Positions 8,671 through 17,925 of a DNA stretch of 64,000 bases are shown one piece after another. The stretch spans positions 1 to 64,000 of the forward strand of contig JACPOZ010000049.1 of the NCBI GenBank assembly GCA_016191235.1. The letters run 5' to 3'. The stretch is from Gammaproteobacteria bacterium (lineage in GTDB: Bacteria > Pseudomonadota > Gammaproteobacteria > Ga0077554 > Ga007554). The position numbers were made by a program, and so were the translations under genes. The notes under the pieces are model-generated. The model made no database searches, had not been told where the DNA came from, and saw only the letters and a program-made list of their open reading frames with translations. The stretch's first letter is position 1. Every line of letters starts with the position of its first letter.

Positions 8671-10356
8671 TCAGAATTTCCCCGAACGCAGCATCGCCAC
8701 CACCCACCATAAGCCGAGAAAACTCGCCACCAGGTATCCGAACAGACCCAATAACGGGACATCCCCATAATGCGGACCGACGTCTGTGCTCATCACTATC
8801 GACGAACCCACCACGATGGAGGCAATGATCATACTCAGGCTCAGGCGGTTGCTGGCACGGTCCAAATGCTGCTCCAGTCCTTCCAGTTGCTCGTGGCGGA
8901 GTTTGAGTGCGAAATCACCCCGCTGTAATTGCTGAACAGCTCTGGCCAGCGTGCGAGGAAACCCGGACACTGCCATGCATAATGTGTTTAAGGTGCGATA
9001 GCCTTTCCCCAGAATCTCCGTCCGATTCAAATCCGGCAATAATTGCCGCACTATCATGCGCGGCGCATAGGCCTGCAAGGCGGCGATCATGTCAAAGCGG
9101 GGATCGAGAACGCGCACCACCGACTCCATGGTCATCAACGCCTTTGTGACCAACAACAACTCCCTGAGCACCTGGATATGATGACGGCCCATCAGCCGGA
9201 TGAACTGATACAGGGCTTCGGAGAAGGAAGCCTCTTGCGCCGCCACGGCATAACACTCATCCAGGGATGCGCCCAGATCCCTGGCAAAAGCGGCGCGGTC
9301 TACGTCCGATGCCCCGCCGCCCATATCCAGATAAATATCCGCCATCCACTCCGCATCACGTGCGACGAGGGCTAGAAAGAGTTGCGCAAGATTGCTCCGG
9401 TCCCGTTTGGTGAGGCGGCCCACGATGCCGAAGTCGTGAAAACACAAACGCCCATCCTCCTCCATGATAAACAGATTTCCCGGATGGGGATCACCATGAA
9501 AAAAGCCATGCTCAAAAAACTGGACGAGATAAACATGCACCAGCAGTTCGGCCAAGCGCTGGCGCGCCACAGGCTCTGACGGATATTCCGCGCCGATCTT
9601 CTGCCCAATGCTCCGCGCCATGGTCAGCACCCGCTTGCCGGATAGATCCCAAAACACCGCCGGCACGATCACCGAGCTCTCATCCTTGAAGTTGTCACGA
9701 AAGCGTTCCGCATTGTGGCCTTCACGGCGGAAGTCCAGTTCGAGCAGGATGGTTTCCGAGAATTCCTCCACCAGGCCGACGGGGTCATAACGTCGGCTTT
9801 CAGCAACATGCTTATGCAGCAGCCTGGCAATGAAGAAGAGGATTTCCAGATCCGCCTGGATGATCTGCTCGATATCGGGGCGTTGCACCTTGACAATGAC
9901 CGCTGTGCCATCAAGTAAGGTTGCGGTGTGTACCTGGGCGATGGAAGCGGCGGCAAGCGGTTCGTTGTCAAACGATGCGAAAAGCTGGGACACAGGCTGC
10001 CCCAGTACTTCCTCGATAATCCGCCGCGCCTGCTCCGCAGGAAACTGCGGCACGGTGTCTTGCAGCTTTTGCAATTCGCGGAGCATATCATCCGGCAGCA
10101 GATCGCGCCGCACGCTGAGCATCTGCCCGAACTTGATAAACGTCGTGCCGAGTTCCTCCAGCACCAGACGGAAACGCTGGGCATCGCTCAACACGGCGGA
10201 TACCTGCTCCACCGCGCCCTTGGGCAGATAGCCTTTCAGGCGCAGGCGCTCCACATAATGGCCCCAGCCTTTCTCCACCATCACATGGAGGATGCGGGCC
10301 AACCGCCGCAAGTCACGGACGGGAAGATGCCCTGGCGTCAACTTCGGTGAGTCCAT
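8671..10356 (-). CDS. ABC1/UbiB-family atypical kinase
   Basis: The 561-residue protein carries the ABC1 family features: KFGQ in the N-terminal extension, an alanine-rich nucleotide loop AAASIAQVH, the lysine in VIVKVQRP, HGDPHPGN and an HDFG metal-binding motif, then two C-terminal membrane helices (about residues 500-555). UbiB proteins support ubiquinone synthesis at the inner membrane. The N terminus differs from classical UbiB and the gene is not beside ubiE or ubiJ, so it may be a paralogue. The 236-bp miniature element sits 33 nt upstream of the start. Confidence 0.85.
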   Translation of the reverse strand: MDSPKLTPGHLPVRDLRRLARILHVMVEKGWGHYVERLRLKGYLPKGAVEQVSAVLSDAQRFRLVLEELGTTFIKFGQMLSVRRDLLPDDMLRELQKLQDTVPQFPAEQARRIIEEVLGQPVSQLFASFDNEPLAAASIAQVHTATLLDGTAVIVKVQRPDIEQIIQADLEILFFIARLLHKHVAESRRYDPVGLVEEFSETILLELDFRREGHNAERFRDNFKDESSVIVPAVFWDLSGKRVLTMARSIGQKIGAEYPSEPVARQRLAELLVHVYLVQFFEHGFFHGDPHPGNLFIMEEDGRLCFHDFGIVGRLTKRDRSNLAQLFLALVARDAEWMADIYLDMGGGASDVDRAAFARDLGASLDECYAVAAQEASFSEALYQFIRLMGRHHIQVLRELLLVTKALMTMESVVRVLDPRFDMIAALQAYAPRMIVRQLLPDLNRTEILGKGYRTLNTLCMAVSGFPRTLARAVQQLQRGDFALKLRHEQLEGLEQHLDRASNRLSLSMIIASIVVGSSIVMSTDVGPHYGDVPLLGLFGYLVASFLGLWWVVAMLRSGKF

Positions 10357-10388
10357 CTTCGCCGTCCTTGTAGCATGTCTCTGTTAAA

Positions 10389-10624
10389 CCTAAAAACGGC
10401 AGTTGACCGCTTCTCTGGACGGCTAGCAATATGTTTTATGAGACTTTATCGCACCCTGTGGGTTCACCTGTTTGGTGAAGCCCGCTACGGGGCGGATTGC
10501 ACGATTTTCAGTGCGCATGGCGGCGTTGCAACTCCTTGGAATGGAACAACCATTCCGCGTCGTCGCGCCTTGCCCTGCACCCCGAAAACCGCACACTCCA
10601 CCCCGTCCAACTGCCGTTTTTAGG
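10389..10624. mobile_element. 236-bp miniature inverted-repeat element, copy A1
   Basis: The termini are CCTAAAAACGGCAGTTG and its reverse complement. The element is flanked by a 5-bp direct duplication TTAAA (10384-10388 and 10625-10629). The right duplication includes the stop codon of the DUF302 gene. Copies A2 (23787-24025) and A3 (32626-32861) share most of the interior. There is no transposase, so it is a MITE-like non-autonomous element. Short open frames that cross it are not considered genes. Confidence 0.88.
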
Positions 10625-11023
10625 TTAAACTGCTTCCAATGCCTCTTGCAACAAGGGACGCGCTTGCGTTGCAACGGAATCAAGCTGGGGATTTTTGATC
10701 ATGTCCACCATCGGCTGTGGATCCATGGCCGAAATATGCACCTGTCCCTGGGCATCCTGATAAACAATCACGTTACAGGGCAAGAACAGACCGATCTCAG
10801 GTTCCGCGCTGACGGCCTGATGAGCCAGCGGCGGGTTGCAGGCCCCCAGGATCACATAAGGCGGCATGTCCGCGCCGAGTTTTTGCTTGAGCGTGGCCGC
10901 CACGTCGATGCGCGTGAGTATGCCGAAGCCCTTGCTCTTGAGGGTTTCGGTAACGCGCGCCTCGGCCTCCTCCACGCTCATGTTGACGATCCTGCCAAAA
11001 CCATAGGTGTGCGATTGCAGCAT
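10625..11023 (-). CDS. DUF302 family protein
   Basis: The 132-residue cytoplasmic protein matches the DUF302 fold: GFGRIVNMSVEEAEARVTETL at the start, ILTRIDVAATLKQKLG in the middle, then YVILGACNPPLA and a typical LPCNVIVY strand. DUF302 proteins are widespread in sulfur- and metal-exposed bacteria; their function is unsettled. The start is well supported by AAGGAG on the minus strand 8 nt before the ATG. The stop codon abuts the miniature element A1 and is part of its target-site duplication. The gene may be co-transcribed with yoaA, which ends 28 nt upstream. Confidence 0.9.
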   Translation of the reverse strand: MLQSHTYGFGRIVNMSVEEAEARVTETLKSKGFGILTRIDVAATLKQKLGADMPPYVILGACNPPLAHQAVSAEPEIGLFLPCNVIVYQDAQGQVHISAMDPQPMVDMIKNPQLDSVATQARPLLQEALEAV

Positions 11024-11051
11024 GATGCTTTCTCCTTTCTCAGTGGGTAGG

Positions 11052-12995
11052 TTACGCTTCTGTAGTCATGGGGGCTGCGCACTGCGTTTCCAACTCAAAG
11101 AAGCGTTGCACATTTTCCAGTTTGCGCGTGCGTATCATCGGCGGCAGACTGTTGATAAAGGTACGTCCATACGGTTTTGAAAACAGCCGTGGGTCGCATA
11201 GCATCATTACTCCTCGATCATTAACATCGCGAATCAGCCGCCCTACTCCCTGCTTGAGTGTGATCACCGCGTGGGGCAGCTGGTAATCCATAAAGGGATT
11301 GCCGCCTTGTGCGCGCAGGGCATCAAGCCTGGCTTGCAAGACGGGATCGCCCGGCGAGGCGAAAGGCAGTTTGTCGATGATGACGCAGGACAGCGCCGGG
11401 CCGCGCACATCGACACCCTCCCAGAAGCTGCTGGTGCCGAGCAGTATAGCGTTGCCCATGGCGCGAAAACGCTCCACCAACTCGCCACGCGGGGCGCTGC
11501 CTTGCACGAGCAGCGGGTAGGCTACTCTGCCCTGTAGCCGTTCATGCGCCTCTTGCAATGCACGATGGCTGGTGAACAACAGAAAGGCACGTCCACGGCT
11601 GGCCTCCAGTACCGGCAAGGCAGCTTCCACCAGCGCTTCGATGTAGTTTGGGCTGCTGGGATCGGGCATGTCTAGGGGCGCATAGAACACGGCATTGCGT
11701 GAGAAATTGAAGGGGCTGTCCCAGCACTTTGTCACGGCGTCGTGCAGGCCCAGGCGCGAGGCAAAGTGTTCGAAGCTGCCACCCACCGCCAGCGTGGCGG
11801 AAGTAAAGATCCAGGCGCATTTTTTCGCATCCGTGCGTGCGCGAAAGATTTCGGCGATATCGAGCGGCGTACTGTTGAGGGTGAAACTTTTCGTGTAGGT
11901 TTCAAACCAGATGACATGATTTTCCGGCTTCGCACCAGTGAGACTATCCAGGCGCACCAGCAACTCGCCAGTGCGGCGCTGGCAGTTTTCCAGTCCCTTG
12001 CCGCGCACCGCCGCCGGCTCCAGCCGTTTTTGCAGCGCTGTCAGCGCATCGCGCAATTGTTGCATGGCTGCGGTTACTTCGGGGAGAGCCGCCACCTCGC
12101 GCCATGCGGTACGGCGCGCATCGCGCCCCAGTGCCAGACGCAAATCCAGCGCGGCTTTTTTCAGCTTATCCGCCGCCTCGGGCAGTTCGCTCATGTCGCC
12201 TGCTTCGCGCATATGTTCCGTAATGGTATCGTCCGCCAGTTCCAGCATCTGGCGGCTGCTCAATGAGGTGCCGAAGAAATTCGATGCCACCTCGGGGAGC
12301 TGGTGCGCTTCATCAATAATAAATGCGTTCGCGCCCGGCAACAGCTCGCCAAAGCCTTCATCCTTGAGCGCCATGTCGGCAAACAGCAGATGATGATTGA
12401 TAACTACCAGATCGGCTTCCTGTGCCGCACGCCGCGCCTTCATGATATGGCAATCCGAATACACAGGGCATTCCTGGCCCAGGCAGTTATCCGTTGTGGA
12501 TGTGACCTGAAACCACAGCGGCGAGTCCTCGGGGACATCCACCACCTCGGCGACATCACCGCTGCGGGTGCGCCCCGCCCACTCTTTGATCCGTTGCAAC
12601 ATCGCGCGGTTCTCGCGCGTATGTCCACGTCCGTCCAGCTCGGCAAGCTCCAGGCGATGCAAACACAAATAGTTGGCACGGCCTTTGAGCAGCGCGGCGC
12701 GCAACGGTACACCCAAGGCATTGCGCACTACGGGCAAGTCGCGGTGAAAGAGCTGGTCCTGGAGATTTTTGGTGCCGGTAGAAATAATAACCTTTTTGCC
12801 GGACAGAATTGCGGGCACCAGATAGGCGTAGGTCTTGCCCGTGCCGGTACCTGCCTCGCTGATCAGCAGGCCATAATCGTCGAACACCTGCGCGATGGCC
12901 TCCGCCATCTCTTGCTGCGCCGCACGAGGCGCGAAGCCTGAAATACGCTTTGCTAGCGGGCCATCAGGACCCAGGAGTTCAGCGGGAGATTGCAT
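11052..12995 (-). CDS. yoaA: ATP-dependent DNA helicase of the DinG/YoaA (XPD-like) family
   Basis: The 647-residue superfamily 2 helicase has a Walker A EAGTGTGKT near the N terminus, DEAH in AFIIDEAHQLPE, and an iron-sulfur cluster region with the spaced cysteines YLC...CLGQECPVYSDC between them. The start (PDGPLAKRISGFAPRAAQQEMA) and length resemble E. coli YoaA more than DinG. YoaA works in DNA repair with the polymerase III chi subunit in E. coli; that role is taken from the family. The motif SFWEGVDVRG and the C-terminal GVGRLIRD helicase motif VI are intact. Confidence 0.9.
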   Translation of the reverse strand: MQSPAELLGPDGPLAKRISGFAPRAAQQEMAEAIAQVFDDYGLLISEAGTGTGKTYAYLVPAILSGKKVIISTGTKNLQDQLFHRDLPVVRNALGVPLRAALLKGRANYLCLHRLELAELDGRGHTRENRAMLQRIKEWAGRTRSGDVAEVVDVPEDSPLWFQVTSTTDNCLGQECPVYSDCHIMKARRAAQEADLVVINHHLLFADMALKDEGFGELLPGANAFIIDEAHQLPEVASNFFGTSLSSRQMLELADDTITEHMREAGDMSELPEAADKLKKAALDLRLALGRDARRTAWREVAALPEVTAAMQQLRDALTALQKRLEPAAVRGKGLENCQRRTGELLVRLDSLTGAKPENHVIWFETYTKSFTLNSTPLDIAEIFRARTDAKKCAWIFTSATLAVGGSFEHFASRLGLHDAVTKCWDSPFNFSRNAVFYAPLDMPDPSSPNYIEALVEAALPVLEASRGRAFLLFTSHRALQEAHERLQGRVAYPLLVQGSAPRGELVERFRAMGNAILLGTSSFWEGVDVRGPALSCVIIDKLPFASPGDPVLQARLDALRAQGGNPFMDYQLPHAVITLKQGVGRLIRDVNDRGVMMLCDPRLFSKPYGRTFINSLPPMIRTRKLENVQRFFELETQCAAPMTTEA

Positions 12996-13088
12996 TGAGA
13001 AACTCCTGATTTATACATGGCGCAAGGACGTGGCCTCAATATCTCAGGGTAATGTTGGGTCCGCTTCGCTTGCCCCATCAACCTGCAT

Positions 13089-13589
13089 CTACTGACTGTC
13101 CCAGCCACCACCCTCTTCAGCGCCGGCTTCACGCGTCCACACCAACTGGCTGATGATTTTGAATTTGGCCACGGACATTGCGCCACGCTTGTTGCGTCTG
13201 CTTGCATCGGAGCCTGCGATGGCTTGCAGGATATCTTCGCGCTCCGCCTCGTAGATTTCATAAGGCTCGAAATTCTCGTCCATCAGCACCAGCATGACGC
13301 TGTCCCACTCCTGGTCGGTTTTCATTTGCCCGATGCGCTGGCCCGCCTTGCCTTCGTCAAAAATGGCACGGCCTTTGATCTGGATGCGCTTGCCCGCACG
13401 TCTGCCGCGCCCGATGGCGTCATACCCCCCCGGCTTGGGATCGCACAAATCCAGCTCTAGCAGACGCGCGGCATCATGTTCGGCGATTTCGCCGCTCACA
13501 CCGCCCAGCGGCCTGCCAGTCGCCTTGCGGTATTCGGCGGACAGGCGGCGCGCCTCTGCGATGAGTTTGTCTACCGAATATACGGTCAT
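13089..13589 (-). CDS. Small conserved-looking protein, possible nuclease-like fold
   Basis: I do not recognise a named family with confidence. The 166-residue product has an N-terminal helix-rich part, then GGYDAIGRGRRAGKRIQIKGRAI. An acidic residue followed by a strand ending in Q-I-K is reminiscent of the D...(E/Q)xK core of restriction-endonuclease-like proteins, but one motif is not proof. A basic segment (DASRRNKRGAMS) follows. It lies on the same strand as yoaA, 93 nt upstream of it, and a shared role in DNA metabolism is conceivable. Confidence 0.6.
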   Translation of the reverse strand: MTVYSVDKLIAEARRLSAEYRKATGRPLGGVSGEIAEHDAARLLELDLCDPKPGGYDAIGRGRRAGKRIQIKGRAIFDEGKAGQRIGQMKTDQEWDSVMLVLMDENFEPYEIYEAEREDILQAIAGSDASRRNKRGAMSVAKFKIISQLVWTREAGAEEGGGWDSQ

Positions 13590-13638
13590 CGGTTTATACC
13601 TTGATTGCTGCGGCTATTTTTTAAAATATACCACAATA

Positions 13639-16600
13639 TCAAGGCTGTTTTTCATCACTAAAATAGGGGAACAAGATAGGCAGGAGCAACAGCGTTAAAA
13701 ACGTGGCCGAAACCAATCCGCCAACGATCACCACGGCGAAGGGACGCTGGGTTTCCGAACCTATGCCGTGGGATAGCGCAGCGGGCAGCAAGCCGATGCC
13801 CGCCATCAGCGCCGTCATCAACACCGGACGCAGACGGCGCACAGCGCCTTCCACGGTGGCAGTCATCATGTCTTTTCCTTCCCGGACCAGCTCCTTGATC
13901 TGCTCCACCATGATCACACCGTTTTGCACAGAAATACCCGCCAGGGCGATAAAGCCGACCGCAGCGGAAACCGACAGATGCAACCCACTAATGCCCAGCC
14001 CAGCAAGACCGCCGATCAGGGAAAAGGGCACCATGAGAAGCACCAACAGTGCATTTTTTACCGACTGGAAGGCCCAGAACAGTAGAATAAAAATAAGCAG
14101 AATGCTGACCGGCACAATGATTTCCAGGCGCTTCGTGGCACGCTGCTGGTTCTCGAACTGCCCGCCCCACGTCATCTCGTAACCTGGAGGCAATTTGACT
14201 TCCTTGCGCACTTTCTCCATGGCCTCGACCACGAAACCACCCTGATCGCGCTCCAGCAGGTTAACCTTCACCGCCACATTGCGCCCGCCGTCCTCGCGGC
14301 TAATGCGGGCGGCGCCCTCGCGTATGGTAATGTTGGCAAGCGTGGAGAGCGGTAACTGAATATTGCTGCCGGGCACGCTCACCATCAGGCCGCTGATGGC
14401 TTCCACGTTGTCGCGGTAGGGTTTGTCCAGACGCAGGGTAACATCGAAGCGTCGCTCACCATCATAGAAGCTGTTGGCTGCGCTCCCGGCCAGAGCGGTC
14501 TGGATGGCGCCTGCCGCATCGCCGATGCTGAGTCCATATCGGGCCAGTTGCTCACGGTCGATTTCAATATTGAGCTGGCTTAACCCACCCACCTTGATGG
14601 CCGCAACGTCTGTCGCGCCACGAATGGCGCTCACCACGCGAGCGGTTTCTTCAGACTTTTCTTCAAGTATTTCCAGATCAGGGCCAAAAATCTTGATGGC
14701 GATTTCTCCCTTCACGCCACTCAACGCCTCCTCCACGCTATCCTGAATCACCTGAGAGAAGTTGGTGTGGATACCAGGGATCGCTTCCATACGCTTGGAC
14801 ATGTCCTCAATGAGATCCTCCTTGCTGTGAAAACGCCAGTTATCGTGCGGCGTCAAATTAGCCATAATCTCCATATTGTTGGGACCCTTGGGGTCAGTGC
14901 CGTCATCGGGACGGCCCACATGGCTGATAACACTGTCCACTTCTTTGTAGCTGCGAAGAATGTCGCGAATCTGTCCTTCTACGGCCTTGGTTTTATCCAG
15001 CGCCGTGGAGGGCGGCAGTGTAATGGTTAGCCATATGTTCCCCTCGTCGAGCTTGGGCAAAAATTCGCTGCCCAGGCGCGGCGCGAGGATCAGGCTGACT
15101 GCAAGAACGCCCACGGCGAGGCCCACTACGATCTTGCGATACTGAAACGCACGAACAAGCAGGCGCTGATAATATCCCTGCAAAGCATGCATCCAGACGC
15201 TATGACGCTCTGCCATGCTATTGTTCTTGAGGGTATAGCTGAGCAGCACGGGAACCAACGTCAGCGTCAGAAGAATCGCGCCAAGCAGGGCAAAACTCAA
15301 GGTGAATGCCATGGGTGAGAAGATCTTTCCTTCTACACGCTCGAAGGTAAAAATGGGAAGAAAGGCGCAGATGATGATGGCCTTGGCAAACAGCACGGGT
15401 TTTCCCACTTGCAGAGTAGTGCTCTTCAAGGCATTCCAGCGCCAGGAGACCGTGCCGTGACTGGGGTGTTGAGTCTGATCCGCCTGGGCCAGCGCCAGGC
15501 GCACCATCAGAGCCTCCACCAGCACCACGGCGCTGTCCACAATAATACCGAAGTCCACCGCCCCCAATGAAATCAGGTTGGCCGAAACCCCTTTTATGTC
15601 CATACCGATAAATGCGAATAGCAACGACAAGGGAATCACGCTTGCGACAATCAGCGCCGCCTTCCAGTTGCGCAAAAACACAATCAGGATGACAACCACC
15701 AGCAGCGCGCCGGCGAGCAGATTTTCCGTCACCGTATGCACGGTATGCGCAATCAACTGGGTGCGGTCATAGATTGTGTGCAGCTTCACCCCGGGCGGCA
15801 GTTTGTGCGTGTTAAGATTGTTGATCTCGTCCTTCAGGGCGGAGATGACGAGCGCCGGATTGCGGCCCTTGACCATTTGTACGATGCCTTCCACGACATC
15901 ATTCTGCTGGTTGTAGGCGACATAACCTGCGCGCGTGCGCGGGCCGATCTCCACGTCGGCCACGTCATCGATAAAAACCGGCGAACCGTTGATGCTTGTG
16001 ATCACCACACGACGGATGCTATCCAGGCTGGCAAAAAGACCGACGCCGCGCACCACCAGGGCCTCATCACCACGGCGAATCAGGCCGCCACCAGTATTCA
16101 TGCTGTTATTGGCGAGCGCCTGGGATAGCTGATCCAGGGTGAGGCTGTACTTGCGCAGCTTGTAGGGGTCGACGCGCACTTGATATTCTTTGATGGCACC
16201 GCCGAAGCTCACGACATCGGCCACTCCCGGCACACTGCGCAAGGCGGGCCGGATGACCCAATCCTGAATCGCACGCACCTCGATCATCGGCATGTCCTTG
16301 GGCGTTTCAAGGACATAGCGATAGATCTCGCCAACGGCGGTGGTTAACGGGGCAAGTCCGGGTTGAACCCCGGCCGGCAGGCTGACGTTGGCGAGTTTTT
16401 CCAGCACCTGCTGGCGGGCGAAGTAATCATCGGTCTTGTCGGCAAACGTCAGCGTGACAACCGACAGCCCGGTGATGGAAACGGAACGCACCTGGGTAAG
16501 GCCGGGAATGCCATTCATCTCGCGTTCGATAGGCATGGAGACGCTGCGCTCCACCTCGGGCGGCGCCTGCCCCAGCATTTGCGTGACGATCGACACCTGC

Positions 16601-16734
16601 ACGTCCTGCACATCCGGAAAGGCCTGGATGGGCAGCCTTTGCACCGCCAGAATGCCCGCAATCAATATCACCACGGCGGCGCCGAGAACAAAAATCCTTT
16701 GCCTCAACGCAAAGGTAATCAGCTTATCGAGCAT
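13639..16734 (-). CDS. CzcA/CusA-family heavy-metal efflux RND pump
   Basis: The 1031-residue inner-membrane pump has the heavy-metal RND layout: helix 1 at residues 13-31, a large periplasmic loop, helices 2-6 at about 335-500, helix 7 at about 530, a second loop, and helices 8-12 at about 865-1025. The helix-4 proton/metal signature is DFGIIVDSAVVLVE, close to the divalent-cation CzcA pattern DFGxxxDGAVxxVEN but with Ser for Gly and Ala for Asn. It forms a tripartite exporter with the adaptor and TolC-type genes immediately upstream on the same strand. The metal (Co, Zn, Cd, Ni or Cu) cannot be decided. Confidence 0.93.
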   Translation of the reverse strand: MLDKLITFALRQRIFVLGAAVVILIAGILAVQRLPIQAFPDVQDVQVSIVTQMLGQAPPEVERSVSMPIEREMNGIPGLTQVRSVSITGLSVVTLTFADKTDDYFARQQVLEKLANVSLPAGVQPGLAPLTTAVGEIYRYVLETPKDMPMIEVRAIQDWVIRPALRSVPGVADVVSFGGAIKEYQVRVDPYKLRKYSLTLDQLSQALANNSMNTGGGLIRRGDEALVVRGVGLFASLDSIRRVVITSINGSPVFIDDVADVEIGPRTRAGYVAYNQQNDVVEGIVQMVKGRNPALVISALKDEINNLNTHKLPPGVKLHTIYDRTQLIAHTVHTVTENLLAGALLVVVILIVFLRNWKAALIVASVIPLSLLFAFIGMDIKGVSANLISLGAVDFGIIVDSAVVLVEALMVRLALAQADQTQHPSHGTVSWRWNALKSTTLQVGKPVLFAKAIIICAFLPIFTFERVEGKIFSPMAFTLSFALLGAILLTLTLVPVLLSYTLKNNSMAERHSVWMHALQGYYQRLLVRAFQYRKIVVGLAVGVLAVSLILAPRLGSEFLPKLDEGNIWLTITLPPSTALDKTKAVEGQIRDILRSYKEVDSVISHVGRPDDGTDPKGPNNMEIMANLTPHDNWRFHSKEDLIEDMSKRMEAIPGIHTNFSQVIQDSVEEALSGVKGEIAIKIFGPDLEILEEKSEETARVVSAIRGATDVAAIKVGGLSQLNIEIDREQLARYGLSIGDAAGAIQTALAGSAANSFYDGERRFDVTLRLDKPYRDNVEAISGLMVSVPGSNIQLPLSTLANITIREGAARISREDGGRNVAVKVNLLERDQGGFVVEAMEKVRKEVKLPPGYEMTWGGQFENQQRATKRLEIIVPVSILLIFILLFWAFQSVKNALLVLLMVPFSLIGGLAGLGISGLHLSVSAAVGFIALAGISVQNGVIMVEQIKELVREGKDMMTATVEGAVRRLRPVLMTALMAGIGLLPAALSHGIGSETQRPFAVVIVGGLVSATFLTLLLLPILFPYFSDEKQP

Positions 16735-16787
16735 AGAGGTCTAACCTGGGTATTTCATCAGTTGAACCGGCAATGAAATTGCTTGGC

Positions 16788-17894
16788 TCACCTTTGCAGG
16801 TCGGAATTCAAAAGCACGGCGCCACTCGTGACGACCCGGTCTCCGGCACGCAGCCCGCTTTCCACAACGCTGAACTCGCGAGTTTGCAAACCAAGCTGCA
16901 CGCCTCTTTTATGCAGTTCGCCGGGGACCGTTTCCACAAACACAAAGGTACGTCTTCCCTCCGTCACCAAGGCGCTGTTGGGCACTACCAATACCGGCTG
17001 ACTCCTGTCCTCAAGGGGCATCACGCGCGCAAACATCTCCGGCTTCAGACGACGCTCGGGGTTATCCAGAATCACCCGCGCCCGGACACGGCGCGTAGCA
17101 GGATCAAGCACATCGGCAATGTTTGCCACTCGCGCCATGAAAGTCTGGCCGGGATAGGCATCAACACTCACTGCCACCGATTGCCCGGTGCGCAGCTTGC
17201 CCAGATCGCGCTCGGTCAATTCAACGATCACCCAGAGATGGGTAGGATCGCTGATCACAAACAGCGGGTCAGGCAGGTCCGGGCGGACCTCCATGCCAGG
17301 ATTAACATGACGCTCGGTAACAACCCCACTGATGGGCGCGTGCAAAACATAAGTCTCCCCTGGGGATTTTCCGCCCTCGGGCAGCAGATTGTGCAAGCGC
17401 ATCCTGGCGCGGCGCGCCTCGGCCTCGGCCTTGCTCAGATCGGCCTCGGCCTGCTCCAGATTTTTACGCGCAATGGCCTGCCCCTCGAAGAGCGTCCGCG
17501 CACGCTCGTAGGCGGCGCGGTACTGTGCCAGATCGGCATCGCCCTTGGCGACATCGGCAAGGGCCACACCCAGCTCCGGCGCATCCAGATCCAGTAGCGC
17601 CTGGCCCTTGCGCACCGTGTCCCCAGGCTCGGCACTGATGCGGGTGACGCGCCCGACGACGGGCGAGCTAACGCGGCTAGTGTGATCTTCATCGTAAGCA
17701 ATGCGGCCGGGCAACGGCTCACTCAGAGGACGCAGACGGGGATTAATCACGGCGATATTTAGCGCGGAAAGTTGCGGTGCATTGGGCTTGTAGCGCAGCA
17801 TGCCTGCGTCCTGGGGCTGCTCCGCCGCCTGGGCGGCATGGACGCAAAAAAACAACAATACCGGCAAGAATAGAAAACGTCTGGAATACTTCAT
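16788..17894 (-). CDS. RND efflux periplasmic adaptor (CzcB-like)
   Basis: The 368-residue membrane-fusion protein begins with a signal peptide (MKYSRRFLFLPVLLFFCVHA, cleavage near AQA-AE). It shows the biotinyl-lipoyl hairpin halves (GRVTRISAEPGDTVRKGQALLDLD and its partner VLHAPISGVVTERHVNPG) on each side of a coiled-coil of about 75 residues, then beta-barrel segments ending VVPNSALV. It would bridge the pump and the outer-membrane channel. It lies 53 nt before the pump gene and 31 nt after the TolC-like gene. No N-terminal histidine-rich metal-binding stretch is seen. Confidence 0.92.
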   Translation of the reverse strand: MKYSRRFLFLPVLLFFCVHAAQAAEQPQDAGMLRYKPNAPQLSALNIAVINPRLRPLSEPLPGRIAYDEDHTSRVSSPVVGRVTRISAEPGDTVRKGQALLDLDAPELGVALADVAKGDADLAQYRAAYERARTLFEGQAIARKNLEQAEADLSKAEAEARRARMRLHNLLPEGGKSPGETYVLHAPISGVVTERHVNPGMEVRPDLPDPLFVISDPTHLWVIVELTERDLGKLRTGQSVAVSVDAYPGQTFMARVANIADVLDPATRRVRARVILDNPERRLKPEMFARVMPLEDRSQPVLVVPNSALVTEGRRTFVFVETVPGELHKRGVQLGLQTREFSVVESGLRAGDRVVTSGAVLLNSDLQR

Positions 17895-17925
17895 GTGCTG
17901 GTTCTCAGTTATAAGTATTATCGAG

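Noticed and set aside
10472-11050. 192-codon plus-strand frame crossing miniature element A1 and DUF302
   Set aside because: Half lies in the element and half is antisense to DUF302; similar frames in copies A2 and A3 are not conserved in length or phase.
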